Origin: Diphasiastrum complanatum
Taxonomy: Eukaryota; Streptophyta; Lycopodiopsida; Lycopodiales; Lycopodiaceae
Direction: 5' to 3'
DNA: 64,000 bases
NCBI GenBank assembly: GCA_029204225.1
Contig: CM055099.1
Coordinates: 59,922,164 to 59,986,163, forward strand
Shown here: positions 1-12,413 of the stretch, piece after piece
Position numbering within the stretch: position 1 is the stretch's first letter
How the letters are laid out: the number at the start of each line of letters is the position of its first letter
Translations under genes and position numbers: made by a program
The notes under the pieces: model-generated
The model's input: the letters and a program-made list of their open reading frames with translations, nothing else
The model's database searches: none
Told to the model about the DNA's origin: nothing

Positions 1-639
1 CAAAAATGATGTAAATGATGAGAATGATTTATGATTATCTATCATTCTTTTTTTTTATATTCATCACAAGATATTTTATGTATATTTTTATAGATAGAGT
101 TGAATGTGATAATTATAATACCCGAACCTTGCGGTTATGTCCTATTTCAAAATGTCACCACATATTCTCTCCCTACGGCGTGTAGGTTTTTCCATGCAAG
201 TTGAAAAGATTAGAACCTCGTCTTTAACGGGAGAAAAATAAGGGCTACACACCTTCCTAGGATTGGGGATTTTAATTATCTACATTTCACCTTTGCATAT
301 TAATTAATTGCTAGTGTATGCGATATTGCTTTGAACAAAATAAAAATTATGAATTACATTTAATTTCTTACTATGTTAGATAACGTATTCTAATAATAAA
401 ACAAATTGAAACAACACAAACTCACCGGTAAACTCACTCGAAGCTTCACTCGAAGCTTAAGTGCAAACGTGCAATTGCTCGCTCTTTAAACGCTTGCTCT
501 CTTTTTTTGAATATTTTTGTCACATACACAAGCAATTAAAAAATAGCACTATATTACACAATTGAACCATTATTATAAGCAAATTCAAACATACAATTAT
601 CGTCAAACACTATCTAGTCATCTACTAATATAAATCTTA

Positions 640-640
<1 letters not shown>
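1..640. other. AT-rich intergenic, no gene seen
   Basis: I see no open frame, RNA gene or transposon domain here. The stretch is AT-rich and ends where the microsatellite field starts. Confidence 0.5.
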
Positions 641-2210
<1,570 letters not shown>

Positions 2211-2379
2211 CTCGTAAAACAAACAAACAAAAATCAAGCACCAACCTCAAACAATGATCTTGAAGCACTGATCTTCAAGCACCTTCAAGCACTGATCTTC
2301 AAGCCCTCAAGCATTGATCGCCCTCAATCGCTTCAAAGACGCTCAAATCTGCAAAAGACAAAGTGAAAGAGAAGGTGCT

Positions 2380-2800
2380 GGATCGTGGGAATTGGAAGAT
2401 TGAAACAGACGTCGGAATCCAACGGCCTCCAAACACATCGAAATCTGACGTCTGTGCCCATTCAGGCCCGGACAAATGCGCAAGATGCCGTGGACAGGCT
2501 TTTTGACTTGCCAACGTGGACGTCAGAATCTGACGCACGTCGGATTCCGATGTCCACGTCGGATTACACGTATTTTTAGAAAAAAAAATTGTGACAGGTC
2601 ATATCCACATCTGCAAGTCGGAATCCGACATGTCGGACTCCGACGTGCCTTTGAAAAATTAATTGCCGCCCATATTTCTCGATCGCCGAATTCTGATTTT
2701 TGGATTTTTTATCTAGGATGTCGGACTTCGACGTGTTGGATTGCGACAGATTATAAAATTTTTGAGCATACGTCAGACGCGGACGTCGAAATTTGCGCGA
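2380..2800. repeat. cluster of near-palindromes around GTCGGAATCCGAC
   Basis: The motif GTCGGA-x-TCCGAC and half-sites recur: near 2410, 2521 (CGTCAGAATCTGACG, palindromic apart from its centre), 2539, 2560, 2617 (GTCGGAATCCGAC), 2631 (GTCGGACTCCGAC), 2720 and 2771. No convincing gene overlaps; open frames here look like by-products of the repeats. It could be part of an LTR U3 or a small non-autonomous element. Termini were not identified. Confidence 0.7.
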
Positions 2801-3059
2801 TATGTTATTGTGTGACTATGAGAAATATTAGGAGCATAAATGTTGATGACATTAAAGGAGAACCCACATTTGGAAATGATACAAAAGTTAGCATGTCCTC
2901 TAGGGAGAGAAGAGTGAGAAGCTAGCTTCCAGTCTCTAGATACTAAAGTAATCAATCCACCATGGGCACCGTCTGCAGGGGTGCATGAATTGTTAAAATT
3001 TCGAGTGAAGGATTTGACGCCACATCTAGGAGAAAATCATTCAACTTGGTTTTCTGGAG

Positions 3060-4765
3060 GCAAACTATAAGGCTAGGTGAATGACAACTCGTTCAGTCCA
3101 TCGATCTGACTAAGAGCATCCGCAACTTGATTAGAGCTGTCTCTTATGTAACAGATTTCATGATCAAATTTTTGCATCAATTCAGCCCATCGAGCTTTCC
3201 TCCCCCGAAGATCATGTTGATTGCAAAAGTACTTAAGAGGCCAGTGATCCGTATGCACTGTAAACTTCTTATCATACAAGTAGTGTCTCCAGCTTGTAAG
3301 TGCATGGATTATTGCAAACAATTCCTTTTTCTGCGTAGTATAACGCAAATTAGGACCAGTCAATTTCTTGCTTTTAAAATCTAGTAGCCTATCTATTTGT
3401 AATAGAACCGCTCTAATTGCAATATCACTTGCATCTGTTCTCATGACGTAAGGTAAGTCTGGATTTGCAATTTGTAACACGGGAGTTGAAACAACCAATG
3501 TTTTAAGTTTCTCAAAACACTTATTCAATTTCTCATTCCAAAGAACAGGCGGACTAGGTTGATTTCTTTTTCTTTTTATTAACAATCCATTTTGTCAGAT
3601 TATTAAGCCGAGCCGCCACCTTAGCATAATTCTCAACCTCAATAAATCTTCTGAAGAAAACGATAAATTTTAAAAATGATTTACTTACTTCATAGTTTCT
3701 GGAATTGGCCATTCAATCACAATCTTGATTTTATCTCCGTCGGTTTTGATCCCATTAACTGTGACGTTATGGCGAAGATATTAAAACAACTCTTGCTTAA
3801 AGAATTCACACTCGGACTCTTTAGTGTAGAGTAACTCCCGTGCCGGAGTTTCATCAAGACAATTCTCAGGTGCTCTATGTGTTCCTTAAAGGTTTTACTG
3901 TAGACGAGAATGTCATCTAGGAATACTACCACAAACTTCCCCAAATATAGACAAAATAAATCGTTCATCATTTGATGGAACGTTGCTAGAGCATTTGTTA
4001 TTTTGAAAGGCAACACTAAAAACTCATAATGACCAAATCTAAAATGAAATCTTGTCTTTTGGACATTTTTCAATTTAACTCTTATTTGATGGTACCCTAT
4101 CCTAAGATCTATCTTGGTGAAATTATTGAGCTCCACCCGAGCAATCTACAAGGTCATCCATCCTGGGTAACGGATATTTATTCTTGACAGTCACCTTATG
4201 TAATCCACACACATCTGGAAACCTCCATCTTTCTTCACTTTTGGAAGAACAGGAACGCCCCATGGTGATTTACTAGGTTGTATATATCCCATCTTCAGAT
4301 AATTTTCTATTTGATTTGAAATCTATGTCTCCTCTTTCTGAGAAAACCTATAAGGTTGTCTAGCGACAGGTTGACTTATTGGAATTAACTCAATTATTTG
4401 GTCTACTGACCTAGATGATTGTAAACCATGAGGTAATTCAGATGAAAAGACATCTCTAAATTCATCTATGATCTGTTCTTTCATTGGTTGTTCATGATCT
4501 AAATTTACTGAGTTAAGAATTACTGAGAATTCACAACCATTTACATACATATCAAGAACATCCACAACTCGAATAACAAATATAAAAAAAAATTTCATAC
4601 TGTGAATAGTCCAATGTTTCTATTTCATTAATTATAGCAATTTTATCCAACGGACGTACAAAATTACTATCAAATAGTGTAACTACCTTATCACCCTCCT
4701 TGAAAGTGAGAACATGCTTTTCAAACTCAATTATCAGAGAAGGCGATTTACTAAATAACCATTTG
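3060..4765 (-). pseudogene. Ty3/gypsy pol (RT-RNase H), chromovirus-like, distal half
   Basis: Read on the minus strand from 4765 down, this gives the end of a protease domain (WLFSKSPSLIIEFEKH), a linker (IDEFRDVF..ELPHGL), reverse transcriptase (GYHQIRV, FGHYEFLVLPF, catalytic FLDDILVYSK near 3900) and RNase H (RTDAS, ELFAIIHAL, TDHWPLKYF, VADALS). The RT motif order is that of chromovirus-type gypsy elements. It is broken: at least three frame changes, and the RT is discontinuous between 4136 and 3585. Integrase is absent and similarity ends near 3060, so the 3' part is lost. Its gag and protease start lie at 14860..15700, separated by insertion of element A. Non-functional. Confidence 0.9.
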
Positions 4766-4770
4766 TATCA

Positions 4771-4955
4771 TGTTAGCAACTGTGCTAACACAGAGAAAAT
4801 AAATAAAAAATAAAAAACTCCGTGGCATGTGTTTTGTAAGTCCACGTATGAGTATCTGTCAATAAACTTCAACCATGGCATGTGTTTTGTAAGCCCATGA
4901 GTAGAAGCTTAAATTAAAATAGCTTAAACTTAGATTTAGAACTTAGATTTTTTAA
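4771..4955 (+). repeat. truncated 5' LTR of element A
   Basis: About 185 bases match the first part of the 3' LTR at 14079 (TGTTAGCAACTGTGCTAA, then a shared block with ccgtggcatgtgttttgtaa). The match stops near 4955. The remaining roughly 590 bases of LTR, and any primer site, are missing, so a deletion removed most of R-U5. Confidence 0.85.
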
Positions 4956-5785
4956 GTATTTTTTTTACCTATCTTTTTCTCCTCTTTGTTTTCTTGCTTC
5001 CGTGTTTTATGTTTGCTTGTTTGCCTGTCTCTATCTACCAACAAACAGCACGAGTCATCTCTCCAGGTCTTACACGAGCTGCGGAGCAACTTATCAAGTT
5101 GGGGAGAAGCAACAAAAGAGTCAACTTGGGCATTTTCTTCAAAAGAAGTGACCCAAGTGACCTTTTTCCAAACCAAACAAGTATATCAGAATTTTTCAGG
5201 CTGTTTGCAGTCTTAACAGACCCTGATATTTCATTTTATCACCTCCACGAATTCTGACCACGGTCAGATTCTGAGAGAATAGCCTGATATAATGTCAAAA
5301 TCCCTTATTTCTCACCCAAATCTTTGTCCTAGAATTCGTCAGTTTCAAGGAGGCTAGATCTCATCAAGATCAGTCCTCCAGCAGCCTTGCAAATTCTATC
5401 TCAGAGATTTTGCCTGTTTACTGTCAAAAAATCACATTTTTTTTTCATATTCCCTATCTGCCAGTCAAACCTCTCTGTTAAAATTCGCCATCAAGCCTCA
5501 GAATTCGTTCTCAAAGAGTATGATTTCCCTGTCCTACCTTCGAATTCTAAAACTACAATTTTTTTTCAGAAAATCTATAAAAATCACTATTCTAACATTC
5601 AGAACTTCCTGCCAGTATTCGTGAGTATTACAATTTGATTTATCTGTCTCTCCACAATTTCTCAGCCTGTTCACAAATTCTACCACAACCAGAAAGACCA
5701 ATTTTTTGTCCTACACTATCAAATCTGCAAGCAAACTGTCTTTTTGCCAAGTACAGTACTGACCTGCTCATATGTATTCTGCATC
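4956..5785 (+). other. leader of element A, non-coding
   Basis: This A/T- and pyrimidine-rich stretch precedes gag. It repeats short words such as gaattc, attcgt and gcaaattctatctcagaga. Similar words recur in the spacer at 9600..10150 ahead of the third coding region. No gene is supported. Confidence 0.6.
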
Positions 5786-6406
5786 ATGTCTTGTGACTGT
5801 GCTGAATCTTCTAATCCGGCTCCTCCGCTACTAGAACGAAGAATTCCACATATCGATGCACCAAAGTACGATGGAGAATTTGACCCAGTCCGATTCTCCA
5901 AGACTTTGATAATGGCATGCCGTTTTTATGGAGATACCTCTAAAACTGAAAAGCTACGCCTATTTCCTATGGTACTCTATGGAACCGTCAAGGAATGGTA
6001 CTTGAATCTCGAAGCTCCTGATCTTGCTTCTTGGACCACCCTCATGGATGCTCTCATCAAGCGTTTCAAACCATCCAAACTGACTCAAAGCCCGTTCATT
6101 CAAATTACCCACATCAAGATGCGTCGCGAAGAGTCTGTTTGAAACTACATTGAGCGCTTTAAATGTCTCAAAGTAGAATGTGTTGATGAAAATATCACCA
6201 AACGTATGGCCATAAAACTATTCTTAGTTGGATTGCCTAAAAACATCCGTCATGAACTCAAACTAGTTGACCTTTATGATCAACTTAAAGATGTGAGGAA
6301 GACGAAGGTTCCGACGATGATTTTGGCCATCGTGAAAAGAAATCTAAAGATCCGGACCGTCCTAACCACCCGAAGTATGGAATTACAACACCTCTTAGAT
6401 GCATGA
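5786..6406 (+). pseudogene. Ty3/gypsy gag of element A, broken
   Basis: The Gag domain is recognisable from KYDGEFDPVRFSKTLIMACRF, through LRLFPMVLYGTVKEWYLNLE, to QITHIKMRREESV. A TGA interrupts it at about 6140, and the same frame continues with NYIERFKCLKVE and KLFLVGLPKNIRHELK. Gag forms the particle shell and binds the RNA genome. The chosen start is the first ATG in frame, at 5786; the open frame upstream of it has no ATG. The CCHC zinc knuckle and the whole protease are missing: about 30 bases after the last Gag codons the sequence is already reverse transcriptase. The homologous Gag in element B (58144..60001) confirms the family. Confidence 0.88.
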
Positions 6407-7690
6407 TTTATCTATGAAATCGAGCATACTAAGTGGGTCCCCCGATTGTCATTGTTCCCAAGAAAAATGGAAAACCTCGAATCTGTGTCGACTTTAAGAA
6501 ACTTAACTCCGTCACCAAACGTGATCATTTTCCATTACCTTTCGAAGAATCCATCTTAGAAAATATAGCAGGAGATGAGGCTTACTACTTCTTAGATGGC
6601 TTTAGCAGATACAATATGATCCAAATCGCTAAAGAAGATCAACATAAAACCGCTTTTGCCACAGAATGGGAAACCTTCTGCTGGAAAGTCATGCCCTTTG
6701 GTCTTTGCAATGCTCCTAGCACCTTCCAACGTGTTATGCAAGCGGCCTTTTCTCAACAGATGGGCAATACCTTAGAGGTTTACTTGGACGATTTAGAAGC
6801 ACATTCCGAAGAAACACACCATCTGTCTGTGCTCAAAGAATTTTTTATCCAATGTCAACGCTTTAGCACCTCTCTTAATCTTGAAAATTTTCAGATTTGG
6901 GTAACCCATGGTATTGCGTTAGGCCATATCATCTCACGAAATGACATTGTCACTAACCCTGAAAAGATCCTTATCATTCAAAATCTTCCAGAACCGCGTA
7001 CGATATGTGAAGTTTACTCTTTCCTTGGCCACACCAACTACTATCAGTGCTTTATTTTTGATTTCGCTAACAAAGCACGCTTAATCTACAAAGTAGTTGT
7101 AGTTCCCAAATGGACGGATGAACAACGCGTCGTCTTTAATCAACTCAAAGAAGCCCTTACCAATGCACCCGTCCTCCGAGCTCCTGATTATTCTAAAGAG
7201 TTTCATGTGCATACCGATGCATCCAAGTATGCCATTGGAGCAGTGCTCACCCAACCGGGAGAATTCAAAAAGGACTACCCAATCTGTTTTCTTAGTCGAC
7301 AATTGATACCTGCTGAAGTCAATTATACCACTAACGAACGTGAAGCCTTGGAAATGGTTTATGCAGTTCAGAAGTTTCGCCATTAGTTTTTGCGTTCTTC
7401 ACTGATCATCAAGCACTGTTGTATCTCATCAAAAAGACCTGCACCACAGGCCGTATTACTAAAGGGATCCTATTACTGCGAGAATTTGAGTTTAGGATCG
7501 TGGTTCGTAAGGGAGTTCAACATTTTCTAGCAGACCATCTATCCCGAATTCCTAACCTTCCTACCTTTGATCAAGACGTCAACGATGATTTACCAGATGA
7601 ATCCTTTTCCAAGTTGACTCTACACCTGTATGGGCTAAAGAAATTACAGAATATTTAACTTCAGGGCAGATGGATCCTTCCTTCTCTAAA
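6385..7690 (+). pseudogene. Ty3/gypsy reverse transcriptase-RNase H of element A
   Basis: RT motifs are in order: IVIVPKKNGKPRICVDF near 6445, FPLPFEESI, AFATEWETFCWKVMPFGLCNAPSTFQRVM, the catalytic YLDD near 6780, and LGHTNYYQCFI. RNase H follows: HVHTDASKYAIGAVLTQPG, YTTNEREALEMVY, then after a TAG and a frame change at about 7385, FTDHQALLYL and ADHLSRIPN. The acidic residues of the RNase H site (TDAS, ERE, TDH, ADHLS) are all present. A frameshift lies near 6440 (KWV/SPIV) and the frame is cut by the solo LTR at 7698. The enzyme would copy element RNA into DNA; here it is non-functional. Confidence 0.92.
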
Positions 7691-7697
7691 CCTGAAC

Positions 7698-8379
7698 TGT
7701 TAAAAATTCACAATTCTAGCTTGACTAGTTTTGGTCATATGACTTGTAAATAGTTAGATGGTCATGATGTGGCTTGTCACACGTGCCAAATAGCATAGGA
7801 TTCCATTCATAAGGATGTTCTCAAGTAGACCTAAGTGTTAGAACCTTTGGAATGAGTCCAAATTATGCTTAGATACAAGGGAGAAAAAATAGGAGCTATT
7901 TTTGGTAATTTTTGCATTGTTGAGGAATGTCCAAGATTCCAACCCTAACTTGGTAGGGATGAAAGATCCACCAAAATTAGCATTAGGGATAGGTTTAGGG
8001 CTACTCATACCTGCCCAAAACCGTGATGGTTCATGTATATATAGGTGATGATATCTCACCAAAATCAATCAAGCAATTTCATGTTTTTTCTCTCATAATG
8101 GTGCAATTGCTCTCTATGTTCATAATTGTTTGAGTACTTGTGATTACTAATGATTATAGGATTGAATGTAGGTCTGGTGTACAGTACTCAGACTGTGGGA
8201 GGCCGTACTTTCACACGTGTGAAGCCTTCTTCAAGGATTTGGGCCATTTAGTGAGGTTCAAGCATAGGTTTTTGATGGATTTTGATGGTTCAACTTGTGC
8301 TAATCTTATGAAATCATAATCTATTGTTTTCCTCATCATTTCAAGTGTTTTAGGATCCTTATTTGCTGTAATTTTTACA
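7698..8379 (+). mobile_element. solo LTR, 682 bp, copy 1
   Basis: Ends are TGTTAAAAATT and AATTTTTACA, an imperfect inverted pair with TG..CA termini. It is flanked by a perfect 5-bp duplication, tgaac, at 7693..7697 and 8380..8384. Removing LTR and one tgaac restores the pol frame of element A (..SKPE then QRVLVLKSKL). A TATATATAG box lies at 8036..8044 and a CACACGTGTG palindrome at 8212..8221. There is no internal coding region, so it is a solo LTR left by LTR-LTR recombination. Copy 2 at 11732 has identical length. Confidence 0.95.
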
Positions 8380-8384
8380 TGAAC

Positions 8385-9540
8385 AACGTGTGTTGGTCCT
8401 CAAATCTAAATTGTATACATTAATTGTAGGACAACTCTACAAGATTAGATGGAATCATCCGACGATGTCTTACTGAAGGTGAAATACCCTTTGTCATTTC
8501 TCTCACTCATGAAGGTATTGGTGCAGGGCCATTTCTCTTCTAAAACAACTGCTAAGAAAATCTTCTTGGCCTGTTTTTGGTGGCCAACACTCTTCAAGGA
8601 TATGCACAATTACACTAAGACTTGTGATGTCTACCAACGCACAAAACGCTTTCAAAAAATAGACTAAATGCCTTTACACCCTGTAACCACTGATCAAGCT
8701 TTCCAGAAATGGGAAATTAATTATGTCGGACCTATTAGTCCTGTTACTCGACACACACAATCTCGTTCATTCATAGTAGCTATAGACTATTACACCAAAT
8801 GGGCTGAAGCAAGAGCTGTTCGCGATGCTGACGCTCGTTCTACCGTCAAATTTCTCTATGAACAGGATATAGTTCGTTTCGGATGTCCTTTAGAGCTTAT
8901 CAGTGATAGGGGTACACATTTTCTTAACTCTGTCATAGCAGATCTCCTTTCAAAATTTTCTGTGGTACATCACAAAAGTTCTCCATACTATCTACGCTGC
9001 AATGGCCAAGTAGAATCCACAAATAAAATTCTATGTGGAATTCTCACCAAAACCGTCGAATCCAGCTGATCTGATTGGGAACTCAAACTCCATGCTGCTC
9101 TCTGGGCTTATCGCACCACCCCGAAGCGAGCTACATGCCTAACCCCTTTCCAGCTCACATATGGCCAATAAGCCATTATGCATGTGGAATTCCATATCCC
9201 CTCCCTTTGAGTAGCCTATAACCTTGAGTTTGATACTCACCAGAATCTAGCAAATAGATTATTTCATCTGGAGCAACTCACGACGGATCAGCATCCATGC
9301 TCAACAAGTCCACAAACGACGGCAAAAAGCATGGCATGATCGATTATTGAAACTTAGAGACTTCCAGGTTGGAGATAAGGTCCTACTATACCAGGCCAAA
9401 GCCTTCAAAGACAAACTAGCCAAGGACCTTATGTCATTAAAAAAATCTTTGCCTCTGGATATATACAACTTCAAGCCCTTCAAGACGATATCCTCGACCC
9501 TATGGTCAATGGGAGCCGACTGAGAAAGTACAATGAACCC
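8385..9540 (+). pseudogene. Ty3/gypsy integrase of element A
   Basis: The zinc-binding part is weakened (HFSSKTTAKKIFL..CFWWPTLF..TCDVYQRTK: the final Cys of the CxxC pair reads Tyr). The catalytic core is clear: NYVGPISPVTRHTQSRSF (first D replaced by N), LISDRGTHFL (second D) and NGQVESTNKIL (E). After a TGA at about 9067 it continues with [19 protein letters not shown] and LTPFQLTYGQ, and further frames give QKAWHDRLLKLRDFQVGDKVLLY and a C-terminal GPYVIKKIFASGYIQLQAL..NGSRLRKY. Stops and shifts are at least six. Its N-terminal codons were separated from RNase H by the solo LTR. Integrase would insert the DNA copy into chromosomes. Confidence 0.9.
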
Positions 9541-10307
9541 TATTTTTATCTTGATATGTATTAGTTGTTTTTTTTCCTCTTGTTTTTTTCTTCATTTTTT
9601 ATTGCATGTCTACCATTTTGACAACATTTTTGCTGTGCTTTCTTGTTCAAACCTTCAAGATACTATCAGATCTAGTATACCAACAGTCTTCTATGAGAAA
9701 ACCACAAAAGCCACTAGTTTCAGAAGAATTGTTTCACACCATCTCAGATAGAATTCGTCTGACCTCTTTTTTATAGAGCACGATTCATTTTTGGCCTCTG
9801 CAAATTCTTTCTCAGAGAAAAACATTTCTAAAAAAATAGAAAAATATAGTTTTTTCACCAGATATCCATTTTCAGAATTTGCAAACAATTCGCTGGAGTT
9901 CAAAATGTTTGCCACAATTTCTCTGTCATCTTTGCGAATTCTAATCAGACACAGTTTTGCACTGTCAATCATTTTTTCTCTTTTGACATAAAAAAATCAC
10001 TTACAAGAATTCACGGACTCTCAGAACGTTGCCTCAAAATTCATGACCATCATCACCAAATCGTGGACACTGAGGATGATTTCTAAGTGAAGTTGCAAAT
10101 TCCTGTAAAAAAAAGTCTATATATAGTCCTCCACCCTTCTCTCCACGAGTTCATTTTAGATTGCTGCTCTCGAGTTCATGCCAAAAATTTTCAAAATTTT
10201 CAAAATTCTCAAAGCAATCTAAAATCACTGCTATCATAGCTTCTCGCGATTCCTCGCTCAGTTTGCATCGCCGTAAATCCCCTCGTCCTTATTCAGGAGA
10301 TATTTTT
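9541..10307 (+). other. spacer between integrase and third coding region (A)
   Basis: Non-coding, A/T-rich, with gaattc and attcgt words and gcaaattctttctcagaga, resembling the leader at 5230..5740. It may hold a promoter or splice acceptor for the downstream frame; none can be pointed to. Confidence 0.55.
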
Positions 10308-11731
10308 ATGATCTGTATCAAGAATTACACCGAGCAGCTCACCCTGGCCAAGGATATCCTCACAAACCTTGGCTTTGATCTGACACTTTTTCGGGACCAA
10401 CAGAGTGAGAGCCTCATCCGAGCAGCCTACTCCACCTATTCGGATGAATTTCAAACTTTCCGGATTACATCCAAGAGTGGCAGCTATACCATCATTAACA
10501 TCTCTCCTGGGGATCTCCAGAGCATTGGCTTCCCTAATCTCGGAGAGACAATCCATGGAAAGGGCACCAGCTATGATGCCAAGTACTTCACAAAGTTTTT
10601 GATAGAGGACGACAAAACCATTGCCCAAACCAACGACGGGATCACCATCCGTCTCATCATGGATCCCCATCTACGGGCCACCTTAAAAATCCTCGTCACC
10701 ATGGTCGAAGTGCATACCGCCAAGATGGATCGCATACCATCGAGCGACCTGTTTTCTTTGACCGTCACCATGGACGATCCCACTCAAAATTTCAAGTGGG
10801 CTGAGAAGGTAGCAGAGAAGTTGTGCGAAGCTCTAAAAGCCAGAAAACCAACTACCAAATGTGGGTATCTCCTCCACATGTTGGTCACAAAACAATTGGG
10901 GTCTAGGGCGGCTGTTGCCATTAAGGAGCTGGATGATCTCTATCCAAGCACAAAAAGATGAGCCACCCCCCAACCGACAACAGAACCGGTCTCACCAGCC
11001 CCACCTACTAAGAAGCAAAAAGGGAAGACGATCAACATAGATGCCGATGTCCCTCACGACCTTCTATCCAACGACATCGGGACGGAATATGCTGAATTCG
11101 GAGGGATCCTTAAACCATCTTAGGTCCCAAAGGAGGTCCTAGAGTAGCAGACGGCCTTACTTCACCAGGCCCAACAACGCAAGCAAGCAGTAGCTGCATC
11201 AGTAGGCAGCTAAGTGATGGTAGACACTTCGGGCTCTAATCCTATGGGCGTGATTCTGTCCACACATGCAACCTCCTCTCCCTCACTTGCTCTCACACCC
11301 CCACCACCACCCCCACCATTTACTGCCACCTCCACACCATCACTAACTCTCAACACGGGCTTCACTTCCACAATTCCACCAAAGCCCTCACCTGTACAAA
11401 TCTCCACCCTACTTGACTCCACATTCAACGTAGATAATTTTGCATTACAATTACTAAACACAGTTCCATCAACCACCATCACCACTAACCCAATCCAAAC
11501 ATCTTCACCACGTAGTATCTCCCCACCTCTTTTAACCATCAATCCACAATCATCTCCACCCATCTTTCATACACCTCCATCCAACCCTGCTCTTGATTTT
11601 CTACCCTTTAATCCAATGCCATATCCTAACTATACACGCACCCTCCCTGACATTGGCCCTTGGGAGCAGCTATCCCTTGTAGCCCAAAAAGAGGTATGGT
11701 TGGTGAATGAGCTCCAATACAATCTGCTCGA
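10308..11731 (+). pseudogene. third coding region of element A, N-terminal half (unknown family)
   Basis: I do not recognise the family. The first in-frame ATG is at 10308; the open frame extends upstream without one. Up to a TGA at 10959 it encodes a mixed alpha/beta-looking domain with ISPGDLQSIGFPNLGE, IRLIMDPHLRATLKI and FKWAEKVAEKL..GYLLHML. The same frame then continues, with a few stops, through a basic stretch (PPTKKQKGKT) and a Pro/Ser/Thr-rich segment at 11214..11731 (TPPPPPPPF). Element B encodes counterparts on the opposite strand (DLQPFGFPRGP; INDPQLQA; YDWAQFF..GYLL at 51890..52685). The position, after integrase and before the polypurine tract, is that of the env-like or extra frames of some plant gypsy lineages. 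I see no signal peptide or membrane segment. The 682-bp solo LTR interrupts it at 11732. Confidence 0.75.
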
Positions 11732-12413
11732 TGTTAAAAATTCACAATTCTAGCTTGACTAGTTTTGGTCATATGACTTGTAAATAGTTAGATGGTCATG
11801 ATGTGGCTTGTCACACGTGCCAAATAGCATAAGATTCCATTCATAAGGATGTTCTCAAGTAGACCTAAGTGTTAGAACCTTTGGAATGAGTCCAAATTAT
11901 GCTTAAATACAAGGGAGAAAAAATAATAGCTATTTTTGGTAATTTTTGCATTGTTGAGGGATCTCCAAGATTCCAACCCTAACTTGTTAGGGATGAAAGA
12001 TCCACCAAAATTAACATTAGGGAAAGGTTTAGGGCTACTCATACCTGTCCAAAATCATGATGGATCATGTATATATAGGTGATGATATCTCACCAAAATC
12101 AATCAAGCAATTTCATGTTTTTTCTCTCATAATGGTGCAATTGCTCTCTATGTTCATAATTGTTTGAGTACTTGTGATTACTAATGATTATAGGATTGAA
12201 TGTAGGTTTGGTGTACAGTACTCAGACTGTGGGAGGCCGTACTTTCACACGTGTGAAGCCTTCTTCAAGGATTTGGGCCATTTAGTGAGGTTCAAGCATA
12301 GATTTTTGATGGATTTTGATGGTTCAACTTGTGCTAATCTTATGAAATCATAATCTATTGTTTTTCTCATCATTTCAAGTGTTTTAGGATCCTTATTTGC
12401 TGTAATTTTTACA
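11732..12413 (+). mobile_element. solo LTR, 682 bp, copy 2
   Basis: Same ends as copy 1 (TGTTAAAAATT..AATTTTTACA) and exactly the same length. Flanks ctcga (11727..11731) and ctcgg (12414..12418) form a duplication with one mismatch. By eye about 16 substitutions separate the copies, mostly transitions. CACACGTGTG is at 12246..12255. It interrupts the third coding region of element A. Confidence 0.94.

Noticed and set aside
10161..10307. Upstream extension of the third coding region to a TTG
   Set aside because: Plant nuclear genes start at ATG; the first in-frame ATG is at 10308 and the extension shows only low-complexity Lys/Phe/Ser.
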